Notes: a model not told the origin generated them from the sequence alone. 64,000 nt of DNA from Costus lasius (GCA_027563935.2 CM050451.1:98421565-98485564); one strand, 5' to 3'; numbered from the stretch's first letter, positions 1 through 12,487 are shown. Numbers and translations: made by a program.

Positions 1-2675
1 GAGACTTTAGCACTTTTAAGATTGATGAATATCAAGCTTTGAAGGATTATAGATGCTTGGCGAATACTCGGTCTAGATGTTTGCGAGCGTTAAGCTTGAT
101 AAGCATTCCACTTCACTAACTTGTGAACTTTTGAAACATTAGTTTGACTTTGGCTTAGTCATTAATCCGTAACGCGAATATAGTTATCAAGATTTGTAAC
201 CTATTCTATCCATAACATCAACAAGAATTGACAAATTGGAACAAGAACCGTTGAATTGAGGCCTATTTTAATCAGAACCATTTGTTTGAATTCAAAGTTG
301 GGTTCAATTTTGACTCTTGAATTGTGGCAAATTTGGTTATATTATAGGTTCATATTAGGCTTTAGGTTTGGATCTAAATCTAATTGAATTTAGATTTGTT
401 AAACAGAAGCAGTTGCATTTCTTGCAATTTTCCTTGGCTGCAGTTTCTAAGCTCTTAATACTATGTCAGTCCACTATTTTTTTTGTTGACGACAAGTGGG
501 GAAGACAGCTGAATAATCCAAATTGATGGATTGTATCTCCTTTTGTTTCTTTAATCTTTCCCCTTTCCTTATGAACCATTAGCTGCTGCCATATCATTGG
601 AATCTTACCTTGAAGTGGATTTCAACGTTGTAAAATTTATCTAATTCTTTTTCTGAATTGGATTGGTATTATTTTTAGTTCATAATGCCGTGTTAATTTA
701 TCTGATTTTTTTTTTCGTTTGGCATATTTCCAATTTTATACTATATGATAAAAATTTATGGTTCAATATATGCATGAACATATAAAGAAATGTTTAGCCT
801 CAACCCAGAAATTACAGTTCATAGCCTATCCATTAATCTAAATATTACCGTAAAATAAGCACAAGAAAGGATAAGAATAACATAGGAAGAACAAATTACC
901 ACTGAAACAAAAAAAGTTTGTAGAAGCTGACTTCATTAGGAAAGAGAAGTATGTAGATTGGTTAGTGATGTAACCACAAATGCATAATTATATTAAAGTA
1001 ATAAAATAGATTTTCGTTCCTATGAATATCTAAAATTAAGCACCAATTAACCTTGATTTTATAATCTAGGCGAATCAATTTTAATGATTAAGATGAAAAT
1101 AGAAAATTAGGGAAACAAATATCAATGCAGTTAAATTTTTGAGAAATAAGGATTCGCCACCATGAACTCAAATAATAATCAATTATGGCACTCCCAAATA
1201 CCAAATAAATTAGTAGGATATGTTAAAGGGATTTTTCTTCCAAATTACAGGTTGTACTCTCTAGCCTAACCTATTGTCTCATTACACTAATCCCCAACTC
1301 TTGTTGGCCTATTAATGTAATCAAACTCATTAAGTTTTAAGTAAATTGTTGTTCCCTCAAATAATGGGGGCAGGCCTCTCATAGCATGGGTGGCGTGGCG
1401 CATGGTCTGCGGGGGGTGGGGTGGCCCGAGCGGCAGGATTAGGGTTAGGGTTTTATTATTTTAGTTAAGGGTAGAATTATAATTTTCATAGGCAAGGTGG
1501 GTTCATGAAAATCCCACAATCCACCCCGACCTGACTTCTATATGTCTGATTTTACTAAACCCGATCCGACTCTCGGTCAACTTGGATTTTCTCCAATTAA
1601 ATCGAGGCAGGAAGGTTGGGTCGAGTGGGGGTGGGTTTTTATGTCTTTCCTAATGAGATATATCATTATAATACTTTTAAACATGAGTAAATGAATGCAA
1701 TCAAACAAAAATAAAGAAAATAAAAATCAAACAATTCTCTCATAAAAGTTTGTCGTCAAAACTATTTTCTAGATGCTGCTTGTGATTGTATTCATAGTCG
1801 TGATTGTGTTTGCAAGTATAGTTGGTGAAGCCTACTTCTCTCATAAAAGTTTTTCTATTTCCCTAGAAATTTGACAAGGATCCCAGCCAAAATCCTCCTC
1901 CTTGCCCTTGACCTTCCTCTTGTGGATTTGTGTGCGCTAGAGCCTGTTCCTCTAGGTTCCAAGTATCATCGCTCGCCTATGTTTGCTTAGTCGCTGAACA
2001 CACTTCTCAGCATTAATTTGGAGCAAGGAGGTAGTGGAACAGTGTCAAAATTATTTGCTATGTCGCCATCTGGATGCTCTCCCTTTGCCCTAAGGTTTAG
2101 GCTTCTTCAAATAGGCTAGTAGGGGTCTGGATTTGAAGAGAAAAAGTCACTAGTTCATCCACAAAACTCGGGCTCGATCTACATAATCATGGTTATGGTT
2201 GTGATCACGACCTATTGATTGCTTCTTCTGCACTTATGTTAGAATCATGGCCCACGATTGTGACCACTACCTAGACCATGATTCTCAAGAAATCTCCAAG
2301 TTACATGAAAATTATTGCATAGCATCATTTTTCTAAAAAAAAGTGTTATTGCAATTTGAAAATATTTAGGTTCTATCGGTGCCCTTGAATCACAGCCCTT
2401 GATTGGATTCATGAGCCAAATTTTTGTTTAACTTAGGGCTTCAAATTTGTGAGTCCCTTTTGTCACAAAGAATATTGTTGTGGCTAAATATATTCAAAAT
2501 TGCTAATTTTTATGGTATCTTTCTTAAAAATTCACAAAAATAGAGTAACAATAATTTTATGCTATAGATAGTAAAGTAGGGCAAAATTTTATGCCAAGAG
2601 AGGAAAATATGACACGTTAATATTAATATTAAATACACATGAAAAATACTATAAAAAATTATGTTATCAGATAGT
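1..2675. other. AT-rich intergenic DNA, no gene recognised
   Basis: No open frame of useful length or recognisable protein was found on either strand. There is a GC-richer patch at about 1370-1660 with runs of G and C, and at about 2185-2285 there are loose inverted words built on ATCATGG and GTGATCACGACC. These words resemble those in the gypsy LTRs later in the window, so this may be an old LTR remnant. That link is an inference from word similarity only. Confidence 0.6.
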
Positions 2676-3240
2676 AAATATTGTTCCAGTAAATAAGAAA
2701 AATGGCAAACAAATTTATGTTGATTTTAGAGACTTAAATAATGAATGTGTCCTAATGATGATTTTCTACTCTAATAAGCAACTCAATATTAAAATTCAAT
2801 GTATTCCCATTCATGAATTTGTCATCCAATTATAATCAAATTAAAATGACATCAAAAAACAAAAACACACATCATTCCATATACCTGTTAGGATATTTTA
2901 TTATACTATCATGTCATTTAGATTAAAGAACGCAAGCACAATATATTAAAGAGCAATGAACTCGCATTCCCAAGTACAATCTTAAAATGAACCTCTTAAA
3001 TGTGCATTTCGAATTTCATGTGAAAAATTTCTAAGATTCATTAATATAAAGAAGAATCAAGATAGACAATTTGAAAATAAAATCAATTATTTAATATGGC
3101 ACCACTAAAAATCTCATATAGCTCAAATTATTTAAAGGGCATTTAGCTTTTCTCAACCGGTTTATTTCTAACATATTTAGACGAGTTCATAGCATCTTGA
3201 AATTAACAAAGAAAAGTGCTCAATGAATGAGAGACTTAAA
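2676..3240 (+). pseudogene. Ty3/gypsy reverse transcriptase fossil
   Basis: Reading across frames on the plus strand gives a broken but ordered series of gypsy reverse-transcriptase motifs: VDFRDLN near 2720, NYNQIKM near 2828, a YYTIMSFRLKNAS block near 2900-2937, and a KNF-to-RFISN block near 3020-3170. These are the landmarks of plant gypsy (Tat/Ogre-like) RT, from finger/palm through the connection region. Several stops and frame changes interrupt the reading and the YxDD region is missing, so the segment is long dead. No LTRs could be tied to it. Family assignment to gypsy is fairly sure; the lineage is not. Confidence 0.7.
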
Positions 3241-3503
3241 TTGGGCAATAGCAAGGTGCAAGGACGACGACCTTGACTCCAAACAGATTGAAGGAATCAT
3301 ATGACTGTAATCAAATGGAAGGATCTTTTAACAAACACAAAGAAAAAAAATGAGGAAAAGAAAAGAGGGACTACGGATCTAAGGGAATCTGTTATCGTAT
3401 CTAGACAATTAAAGGAGGAACTATAATGAACAGTGGAAGTTTATGTTCCAAAAAAAAAAACAAAAAATACCCTTCAACATTTGAGTGAGATACACAACCT
3501 TGG

Positions 3504-4192
3504 TGTCATGCTCTGGCCTAAGGTTCTCCGCGGAACTTTATACCGTACTAAAATCCTAGATTCCGGCCCCAAAATCACCCCAAATCAAAACCCTAATTCA
3601 GACTTTGACTTGGTCAACATGATTTTGACCCGGTCAATGTGATTCCGCCGTGAACTAATCAATTTTTTTCTTCTGCTGATGTTAGGATCTGGATTACAAA
3701 TCTCTCGGAGCCGACGACCCCCGTCGCCCGCCCCTCTCCCACTCGGACCTCTCGCCGGTGGCACACCTGTCGTCGATTACAACCACACAAGAACTCGCTC
3801 GTCGACGCCCCTTGGCGCCGGATACCTCACTCCCTGGAGGCATCAGAGCCCCCGCTCTAGAAAGGCCAACGGCGCCCTCGCCGTCGCCGGTGGTAGCACT
3901 CCCCAGCACTCGCATGATCCCGCTCTGCTTCATTCGTTGAACCTTTAAAGGGAAGAAGACGCCCACGTCTCGTGCCTCACATGGACCACGTTCCACAATG
4001 CCACCTGCATCGATCCCGTCTCCCGCGTCGCCCATTGCCGAAATCCTCACAGGAATCCCAGAGTCGTCCCACCTGGAAGTAGTGCCGCTCCTCGTCCGCG
4101 CAAAGCTCGCAGAAGACGATGTCTTTCGACTTTGGGGTTGACCGACCCAATCCAGTTGAATTTGGCCCGGCCTGGAACTCCAGGGTCTAACA
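3504..4192 (-). repeat. 3' LTR of TRIM-like element
   Basis: Begins on the minus strand with TGTTAGACCC and ends with GCATGACA. It is 689 bp against 1102 bp for its partner. Most of the difference is a gap of about 370 bp: the segment present at about 4795-5165 in the other LTR is absent here. The GC-rich centre (3700-4080) is shared by both LTRs and creates meaningless open frames on both strands. Confidence 0.82.
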
Positions 4193-4203
4193 ATTCTCCC
4201 CCA
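4193..4203 (-). other. Polypurine tract of TRIM-like element
   Basis: On the minus strand TGGGGGAGAAT lies directly before the LTR start, the position of the plus-strand primer. Confidence 0.7.
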
Positions 4204-4591
4204 CCTGATTTGAACATCGCCCTCGATGTTCGATACTGGTTGAACATTGTCTATTCAATGTCCAAATTCTCTACATCCTGTCTTCAGTCTGATGATGAAT
4301 GTTACTGAACCACATCGCTTGGAGTTGGCACTCAAATGTGACATAGTGCTATGCCCAACTCAATACGAACAGGGTCATGTCCATAACGTATCTCCCCAAA
4401 TGCTCTGCTCAATATGCAATCGCTGAGTTTACGTACTAGCACACTGAATCATCATGCTTATTAGCAACCTACATCACCAAATTCATCAAGAATAACCCCG
4501 GACCTGTGGGTCATGGGCCCACAGTAAACTTGCTTCACCATCCTGGCTGAACTTAACTGAACCTCGCATCCCCATGCTCGTTCGGAACCTC

Positions 4592-4603
4592 GCTCTGATA
4601 CCA
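4592..4603 (-). other. Primer-binding site, initiator-Met tRNA type
   Basis: Minus-strand TGGTATCAGAGC lies two bases inside the LTR end at 4606. This is the usual tRNA-iMet binding site of plant retrotransposons and fixes the minus orientation of the element. Confidence 0.85.
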
Positions 4604-4605
4604 GT

Positions 4606-5707
4606 TGTCACGCCCCGGCCTAAGGTTCTCCGACGGACCTTTGTACCATGCCAAAACCCTAGATTACGGCCCCAAAATCACCCCCAAATCAAAACCTTAA
4701 TTTAAACTTTGACTTGGTCAACATGATTTTGACCCGGTCAATGTGATTCCACTGCGCGCCGATCGATTTCTTTCTTCTGCTGACGTCAGGATCGCGTCAG
4801 TCGCCCAATTCGAAATCTAGTCCCTGCCGAAATTCGAATTTCGCCTGTTGACTCACCCGAAGCATTGACCCACCTCGTTTCGAACGTTCGACACATTTGA
4901 AACTCGTTGTTGTGCCTTGTCGTCGTCTTCCTCATGCGCCTGCGTCTGAACACCGCCTGCGTTTTCGCCGAACGCATTGCTCCTCTTCACCGGAGTGAAA
5001 AGGCGTGATGGTAGGTTGGAGACCCCTCTTCGCCTTCAGCCTATCGTTGCCGACCTAGCAGCCGCCTACTGTCGCCGGAAACCTTGCCGGATGGGTGAAA
5101 GCCTGGAAACAGAAATCTCACCGAAAGATAGGGAAATAACACTAGCTTTTATTCCTCTCCAAAAATTGGTTACAAATCTCTCGGAGCTGACGACCCCCGT
5201 CGCTCGCCCCTCTCCCACTCAAACCTCTCACCGGCAGCACACCTGCCGTTGGTTACAACCACACAAGAACTCGCTCATCGACGCCCCCTAGCGCCGGATA
5301 CCTCGCCCCCTGGCGGCATCAGAGCCTCTACTCTGGAAAAGCCGACGGCTCCCTCGCCATCACCGGTGGTAGCACTCGCACGATCCTGCTTTGGTCCGTT
5401 CATTGATCCTTTAAAGGGAAGGAGACGCTCATGTCTCGTGCCTCGCATGGACCACGTTCCACGACACCACCCACGTCGATCCTGTCTCCCGCATTGCCCG
5501 TTGCCATAATCCTCATTGGAATCCGGTAGTCATCCCACCTGGAAGTAACGCCACTCCTCGTCCACACAAAGCTCGCAGAAGACGTCATCTTCCGACTTTG
5601 GGGTTGACTGAAAGGTTGACTCCAATTTTGACTTCGATAGTGTGGACTTAGTTTGGATCGCATTGTGGATATGGGCTGCCGCCCAATCCTAACTCGAGGG
5701 CCTAACA
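4606..5707 (-). repeat. 5' LTR of TRIM-like element
   Basis: Runs on the minus strand from TGTTAGGCCC to GCGTGACA. It is homologous to 3504-4192 over most of its length but keeps about 370 bp (4795-5165) that the other copy lacks. It is followed directly by the CTTGG target duplication. Confidence 0.82.
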
Positions 5708-5712
5708 CTTGG

Positions 5713-6099
5713 TATGCAAAACATTCTAACACCCAAACAAAAACATTCTTTTAACATGAATATGACTATAAAAGCTACGGCAGATAAAATTACACCAATA
5801 CAAAAAGGTGTATTTGCAAAATTAAAAAATTCACAATTACACCTATTCAAATTTAGAAACCAGCATAGATGGGAAAAAAATAAGTCATGTCAAAAGTTTA
5901 TCAAAAGAAAGCAACAATAAGAAATGCAAGTTTCAACATGATAAAAGGTACATGACACAGTACGACCTACTAAAAATCCTTGAACGACTTTCGCACAAGC
6001 TTTCATTCCTCGGTTTCAAGAACAGTCTTAAGACATTTGATTTGCACATTCTCTTGCAATTCCTTCGAAGCTATTTTAATCCGGGACTTCTGAATCAGT
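5713..6099. other. AT-rich flank downstream of hypothetical minus-strand gene
   Basis: No coding evidence. Because it follows the stop codon at 6100-6102 of the minus-strand frame it could contain that gene's 3' untranslated region, but no clear polyadenylation context was recognised. Confidence 0.4.
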
Positions 6100-6940
6100 T
6101 CAAAATTCCGTATGTATTGTCTCCATGTTTGCCAGGTTGTCTTTCTTCTTTTCCAAGTTGGTTTGAATTTCTTCTTTTGCAACTCTAAACTTAAAAGATG
6201 CTTTTCCTCTAACAGCTGTCTCTTTCTCCGAGAGCTTTGCTATTTTCTCATCTAGTTGCTTTATTCTATCTACTAGGAGTTGAAAAGATGTTGACCATGT
6301 GCGCTTCTCCCTATCTATTGCATCCTTCAAAGAATTTATTAGCATCATCTTCTCATTGTTTATCTGAGAATCATAGTTATGTAGATGTTGTAAAGATTCA
6401 ATTTGCTTTAGAATGGTCAAAATCTTTTGGCTTAACTCTTTCCATGCATCTGTTGGAACTCCAAGCCTAACTAGGACATGCAAGATATCCTCTGAAGAGA
6501 TCGAGAATTCGTCCACTGTGGGAAACATGTCCTCTGTTTGAAATTTCTTCAAACAATCGGTCATCAAGCACCTGGCTGTGTATTCCACTGCCTTACGAAT
6601 TCCCTCTGGAATTTGGGGAACAATGACAACATGGGTCTGCTTTAGAGATGATGGCTCAGGTGAACCTAATTCAAATTAATGCAATAATGAGAAATGTTGA
6701 ATCAATTGTAGGAAGAAAGATAAGAGGAAGAGAATATATATACCAATGTTCGCTGTTACTTACCAACTTGTTGGCCTTGCTCTTTACCCGCATAAAAGGT
6801 TGCATGTAAGGATGGTTTTTCCATGGTTCTGTAAAAACATGAATAATTAATGCTCCAAGAAGACCTAGCAGATCAACAATATTTGAGGGGTCATCTATAT
6901 CAAAAATATCATTAGGCACACTTACAGTTGCATCTTGAAC
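6100..6940 (-). CDS. Unidentified coding segment, at least two exons, coiled-coil C-terminus
   Basis: Family not recognised. The downstream exon runs on the minus strand from about 6654 to a stop at 6100-6102 and is open for about 180 codons. Its second half is rich in K, E, Q and L with heptad-like spacing (KQIESLQ, LVDRIKQLDEKIAKLSEKE), so a coiled coil is likely. An upstream exon (about 6940 to 6764) reads PNDIFDIDDPSNIVDLLGLLGALIIHVFTEPW and ends at a consensus GTAAGT donor at 6763-6758. An acceptor at about 6655 joins the frames in phase; another AG at 6666 is possible but would shift the frame. The 5' end is not found. The uninterrupted frame, the good donor and the lack of transposon motifs suggest a host gene or gene fragment, possibly incomplete. 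It could also be cargo of an unrecognised element. Confidence 0.5.
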
Positions 6941-6944
6941 TCGT

Positions 6945-7640
6945 GAAAGAAAGGTGCATTAAAAAAAATTAGTACAAAAAAGACGACGACAATTGCAAAC
7001 GAATAAAAAAAGTAATACACAAAAAAAAATTGAGTCAATAGGATCAAAGCACTATATATAATTTTTTTAATCCAAACATCGGCACCCTGTCCAATCCAGC
7101 ATCCATACGGTTCTCATATGAATTCCCATTGTTTAGGAATTTTAATAGATAATATGGATGCGCTAATTGCATTAATGTGTGATTTTTTTTGTTTTAAGAA
7201 GCATGGAAGTGTTAACTGCATACGAGAAAAAAAAAATTCTTTATGGAAAAAATAGCGAGAGCAAGCGTTAAAGCCCATCCTAATCTTATAAATAGAATCA
7301 AAGAACATCGAAATTCCTAGGTTATTAGGAAGGGAGAAACGTTGGAAATTTATAGCTCTATCGCAATTGCCCAAAAAGCTGCAAAAAATGGAGATTCCCC
7401 ATATTATTGCAGTAGTCTATTCACACAAGGAATTCGTACCCCTTATGAATCAAAACCAAAAATAAAAAAAAAAGATTAAAATAGAAAGCAGGAGAACTTG
7501 TATAGAAAGGGGATAGTTTATCACCTAATTGAGAGTCAGAAATTCGCAACTGTTAAAGTCCAAGTCTTGATCCTCAGCACTCGCCGGTAGTCTCTTGCCG
7601 TGTCGCTGCAGAGAGGGAATTCGCATGCAAGTAGAGGAAA
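6945..7640. other. AT-rich spacer with a dispersed repeat unit
   Basis: No gene is supported. The stretch at about 7085-7235 closely resembles 58980-59105: both carry ATATGAATTCCC, then GGATGCGCTAATTGCAT or a near variant, then an AAGAAGCATG-AAGTGTTAACTGCAT block. It is therefore a copy of a dispersed repeat whose other copy ends a tandem array. Confidence 0.55.
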
Positions 7641-8720
7641 CCTAGCTTCGCTTGCTGGGATTAGTGTTAAAAGAGCCAAACCCGGAGTCTATATCAAACT
7701 CAAATAACACCCAATCCAACTCTACGCTAAACTCCAGTTTTGGGCGTGGTAAATAATAACCCGGATTTGAACAAAAGACAGATCCACACCCGGTCCTGTT
7801 CATTACGGCAGCCCTACTCGCTAGGGCAGGTCCAATGCTGACAAACTGATTAGGTCCTAACCCGAACCCTATTACAGCTTGTTTTTCCCTTTGTGCTGCA
7901 TGAACTGAGTAGTGAAGTCTTGCCACAAGTAGAGTAGCAGCACCCCGCCGCACCCACTGTTGACAATTCTTGCCTCGACACCCTTTCTAATACCATCTCG
8001 CTCGATCCTCTTCTGCCATCTCTCAAGAGGAGGGTTTTCGATCGAAGCATGGTGCACCAGCTGGAAGTCTTGAATGCTCTAGACGCAGTGGTAGCACTTT
8101 ATGGCGACAGGCATGGCCTTCTTCACAGATGCATCTCTTGTGCATATCCCTCTTTGCAAAGCTCCACAGCCGGAGATGAGAGCCTATTGGCACCTTATCC
8201 ATTCTCCCTGTCACCAGCAACCTACTATAACCACTCTGCCTCATCGCTAAACTCAGACTTGACGGTGTCCAGATCGGATCAAACCCAGGGTTAAAAACCC
8301 TGCCCGACTCAGCTAGGATTCTGTTCTGCTCCGCCTCGTTGCCCGACCTAGATACAGAGAATCTGATTTAATCAAACCCAATCTGATATATTACCCAATA
8401 CCATCTGATGTTACAATGAAAACGTGCAGTGGGCAACCACATCCAATACAGTCTTAGTTCAGTTTGATTTGAACCAAATCAATTTGACATGAACTAATCC
8501 AAATTGATGTGATCTGATCTATGTCAACTCAATCCATCCTTTATAGTGAAAGGATCAACCTAACTCAATCAGATTAGATCCAATTTAGGTACAAATCAGA
8601 TTTAAATCCAATTCGGCTTCGACGATGTGCAACTGCAATCTCTGCTTCAAACCTAAACCCCATAGTGGGTTGCTATAGTGACACCCAATTTCTAATGGCT
8701 TGGTCAGGCATTGCAGTCTA
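7641..8720. other. Mixed-composition segment, no product recognised
   Basis: Open frames of 60-100 codons occur on the minus strand but overlap each other and show no known motif. The sequence GGCAGCCCTA at about 7807-7816, read on the minus strand, resembles the TAGGG-type termini of hAT elements elsewhere in the window. No matching second end or convincing 8-bp duplication was found. Treat as unassigned. Confidence 0.35.
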
Positions 8721-9349
8721 GTTCAATCTCAGCAGACCCAAATGTTGCTTACCAGGTTTAGTCCAAGTTTTGTTGGATCAAAGATATTTCTGACAGCAAT
8801 CAGTTTGGTCCAACCCATATCCAAGTCTAATAACCTACCCATCTGCCTAAATGCCAATCCATAGCAAGCAACGGTAAAATGAAGAAATAGAGAAATATAA
8901 AAATAGAGAGAAAATGAGAGAATATATGAAAATGAGAGAAATAATAATAATAAAAATAAAAAAAATAACAATCATATAATAAGTTTTTTGACCTTCCTTA
9001 GTGGGATATTTATCCCACTTTATCATTATTTGTTATAGTATGAGCAAGTGTTCTTAGTTATTTGTTATATATAAAAATATTTATATATACACACACATAT
9101 ATATATATATATGTATATATATACACATATATATGCTTATATAGTCGGTACTGACCATAGATTGATAGACTGATATGTATCGCCCGTATCGCCTAGTAGA
9201 GAATGATACTTTAAACCTTGCTTATGTCATACCATAGTCATGCCCCATACCATCCATAATCTATTGTGTCCCATCCCAAGCCATCTCATTCAATCACTAT
9301 CACATCCTATACCATGCCTCATGAAATCCCATCTCATCCCATACATTCG

Positions 9350-9350
<1 letters not shown>
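8721..9350. other. AT-rich spacer with short TA and ACAT microsatellites
   Basis: Simple AT-rich DNA with (ATA) and (TA/ACA) runs at about 8938-8960 and 9065-9135. No gene or element ends were seen. Confidence 0.5.

Positions 9351-9408
<58 letters not shown>
9351..9408. repeat. (TA)29 dinucleotide microsatellite
   Basis: An uninterrupted run of TA dinucleotides over 58 bp, bounded by TTCGC on the left and CTAGAAGC on the right. Its length makes copy-number polymorphism likely. Confidence 0.95.
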
Positions 9409-9409
<1 letters not shown>

Positions 9410-9444
9410 TAGAAGCTATTGGACCAAGCCGCAGCATGGGTCAA

Positions 9445-9661
9445 TATAGTGGGGCAAGTATTTTGAGAGCACCAATTGAATATTCAAGGCATGGCCAAAG
9501 TTTTAATACCATTTCGTGCATGTGTACCTATTCATTAGTGAATTTGGCATGTACTAATTATACCAATGAGTATATATATAATGGGACAAGTACTCTGAGA
9601 GCACCAATTGAAAATTCTAAGCATCACCAAGGTTTTAAATACCATTTCGTATATGTGTACA
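9445..9661. repeat. Direct duplication, about 85-bp units spaced 132 bp apart
   Basis: The segment at 9445-9527 recurs at 9576-9661. Both contain GAGAGCACCAATTGAA, then an ACCATTTCGT block ending in ATGTGTAC. The copies differ at several positions, so this is not a recent duplication. Function unknown. Confidence 0.75.
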
Positions 9662-11584
9662 AAACTATTATTGGATTGATGCCAACATATGGTATACTAT
9701 TAAATTGTTGTTGTTATTGTTATTATCATACGGTACACTATTAAAATTATATGTAAGTTTTTAATACTTGAGTATGACATAGTGATATGATAGGCAAAGT
9801 TGTTAAAAGATTATTCAAGATCTTAGGATCTTACAATCCTACAACCCAAATTAGCATAAATCACTTTAAATATACATAGGAACTTAATAAACTAACAAAA
9901 TGTAGGACCTTTGATCTTAGTTGCAAGTTCTATAGGAGTAATGATTATTTCAATTTAACAAAGATGATTAAGTGTCCTGTACCTAGCGGTATATACTACT
10001 TTTAAAATCTTTTCCTCAATGAGCCTATCTTCTTACCCTATAATGAACTTGCCTTGATTTAAGTACATTATTATCATATTACCTCATCTATTTATTGCTC
10101 AAGATATTGTCGCTCATGATTGGTCAACACCAAAGCCCACAATAACGTTCTTTCACGGTGCAATCAATGTGTTCTAGTTTACTTCACTTAAGACTAATAT
10201 TTAGTTTATTATTATTCAAAGAGTAATAAATACTAAATAATAGATATACACATGAGCTGGTATATTACAATTCAATTTAATTTCTATAAAGTTGCTATAT
10301 TAGTATATTTAAGTTTGAGTTTCATCCGAGTATATAAACATATATGAATTAAAATATTTTTAACCATTTGGTGGAATCAATTAATTTTACATCCTAGTCT
10401 CATAGTCATTTCATTGTTCCTAGGTATTAATTCAATCTTGACAATCTTGAATGTAGGTATAACATAGAGAACATGAACTAGTTTTGTAGAGGTAGATACA
10501 AACACCTTAAAATGCATCTTCGAACAAGTCTTTCATTAAAAGGTAAGTGTATTAAAAAGATTAAATGTTAAGTTACAAGAGAAATTCTTAAATGTTTTAA
10601 TATGGTTGTCTATTGTTTGGAACTAAGATGCACCTTATTTTCTTTTATCTTTTTGTTTCTTCTTTTCAAATTTCAACATTTCAACACACGGAGGTCATAA
10701 TTAATTAATTATTTTATTTAGAATAGATAAATGCTTGCAATGTTGTCTACATATAGTATAATTACATTTTAATCTACTTGAGTTAAATTAGATGATATTA
10801 TATTGTCATTTGAATTACAAACATATGCATGTAGAACTATCATACTAGATTTTTTTAATCTAGTTATGAACTAAGCATTGTTCTATTTACCATGTTTTAG
10901 GCTTTTTGTTAACCCCTCAGGGTAGTGTAATCTACTCATCTTGAGATAGTAAGATTTTATCCCAAAGCCAACATTAACTTAACCCATAGATATGAAGGTG
11001 GCACACTATTCATTCCCCAGCAACTCGAGCAGATTGACCACTGCTCCACGCAATAAGGTAAATCAACAAGGACAAAGAAGCTAATGGACAAATAGATTAA
11101 TCTTAACTCATCAAGACAAATTGTAAAATGTCAATTTAAATTAATCTTAACTCATCAAGACAATAAGAATGCACCTTCAATAAAATACCTGCAGCCACAG
11201 CAGCAATTGTTGGCTAATTTTCAATACTAGTAAACAATAAATAGAACAAATACAACTAAGGAAATGAAGAAACTAATCCTGCAAAATCAGACAAATCATA
11301 ATGGTGTTTGTGAAATCAATCACACATGACAAAAGAAATAAAAAGTCATACCAACTCATCCCACAACATTACTAGCACTGATCCTACAAACTTAATCTAA
11401 GAATCTAGAAAGACGTGAAGGGAAAAACAACAGACAATTGTACCAAAATATCTGAAAATGAACTAGAATAGACAATCTAATTATAGCTATTGATCTATAA
11501 GATAAACGAAACAAATCCACCAAAATTAAATAGAAAAAAATTATTACACCCCAAATTATGCATTTTAATGTCCAGAAGTATTTT
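9662..11584. other. AT-rich spacer, nothing recognised
   Basis: No open frame, known protein motif, element terminus or tandem structure was found on either strand. Confidence 0.5.
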
Positions 11585-11858
11585 TGTACCTGAAGAAAAT
11601 TTTTATAGAATTATTGGGAATTTTAATGGATTATAATATTTTTGGGTATGTTAGAAAATAAAAAAATTATAAATTTTGCTTCGGCTTTGAAGCTCATAAC
11701 TCACGCACAAGTGTCAGTGTTTGTACCTTAAGAAAATTTTTATAGAATTACTGGGAATTTTAATGGATTATAATATTTTTGGGTATGTTAGAAAATAAAA
11801 AAATTATAAATTTTGCTTGGGCTTTGAAGCTCATAACTCACGCACAAGTGTCAGGGTG
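11585..11858. repeat. Near-identical 137-bp tandem duplication
   Basis: The unit starting TGTACC at 11585 is repeated from 11722 with only a few changes (for example CTTCGGC against CTTGGGC). Both end in CTCACGCACAAGTGTCAG. High identity indicates a recent tandem duplication. The upstream ACACCCC sequence is reminiscent of some gypsy LTR ends, but no element could be delimited. Confidence 0.85.
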
Positions 11859-12487
11859 AGCTGGGCTGACCAAACACAAAGTGAAGAAAACTGAGAAGCC
11901 AAAATTATACCTAGTGTCTCACCGTCTTTATCAAATCGACTCATGGTCATTGCATTCGTGTCTTCCAACGATGTCATGTGCCACTTAGAGTTCGTGCACG
12001 ACTCGTCCCACTCAAAAGCCCTAGGGCAAGGCATTTAAAGAATAATATCAATTGAAATCATTGCCCGCTTGTGACATTTTGATCGACACATTTGCCACTC
12101 GCTATATCATGCCCACTACGCGGATAGTTTGCTAGGAGTTCTAACGAACGCAGCTGTAGGCAACCACAAAGTGAAGCTTCACCAAGCAAACCAGCATTAT
12201 GCAATATGGTTTACTATGGTCCAACCTGGTTTAGAAATTAGTAATTTTAAACTTCGATAAATGTTAAATTGCCTCGGTTCAATATCTTAGGCCCATTCAG
12301 AATAGATTAAGTTCGGTTCAATATAGTTTGGGTTGAATCGGACCAAAATTAAGTAGTATGCCTTGCTTAATAGTACAAAGTACAAACCCATTACCATCTA
12401 CTAGATTAGATCTCTTATTTATTAGATATCAAATTAATATACATGCTTTAAGAAATCAGTAAGTTCAATGTCCTTGATAACAATACA
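11859..12487. other. Spacer, no gene recognised
   Basis: A 67-codon minus-strand frame at 11831-12034 has no recognisable motif and overlaps the tandem duplication. Nothing else is supported. Confidence 0.45.

Larger units (their letters stand above)
3504..5707 (-). mobile_element. Short non-autonomous LTR retrotransposon (TRIM-like)
   Basis: Two related direct repeats (3504-4192 and 4606-5707) start and end with TG and CA and flank only 413 bp of non-coding DNA. The whole unit is bounded by a perfect 5-bp target duplication, CTTGG, at 3499-3503 and 5708-5712. A primer-binding site matching initiator-Met tRNA and a polypurine tract are in the right places when read on the minus strand. The internal domain holds no gag or pol, so movement must have used proteins from another element. 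It is larger than classic TRIMs because its LTRs are long; SMART/TRIM-like non-autonomous element is the safest label. Confidence 0.85.

Noticed and set aside
1436..1456. Telomere-like TTAGGG repeats
   Set aside because: Only two adjacent TTAGGG-type words; too few for an interstitial telomere tract.
3679..4050. Overlapping Pro/Arg-rich frames on both strands, repeated at 5249-5732
   Set aside because: They fall in the GC-rich core of the LTRs of the small non-autonomous element and exist on both strands, as expected from composition.
7807..7824. Possible hAT end (GGCAGCCCTA) with 8-bp flank CTCGCTAG
   Set aside because: The best left flank, CTTGCTGG near 7656, matches only six of eight bases and no convincing left terminus follows.
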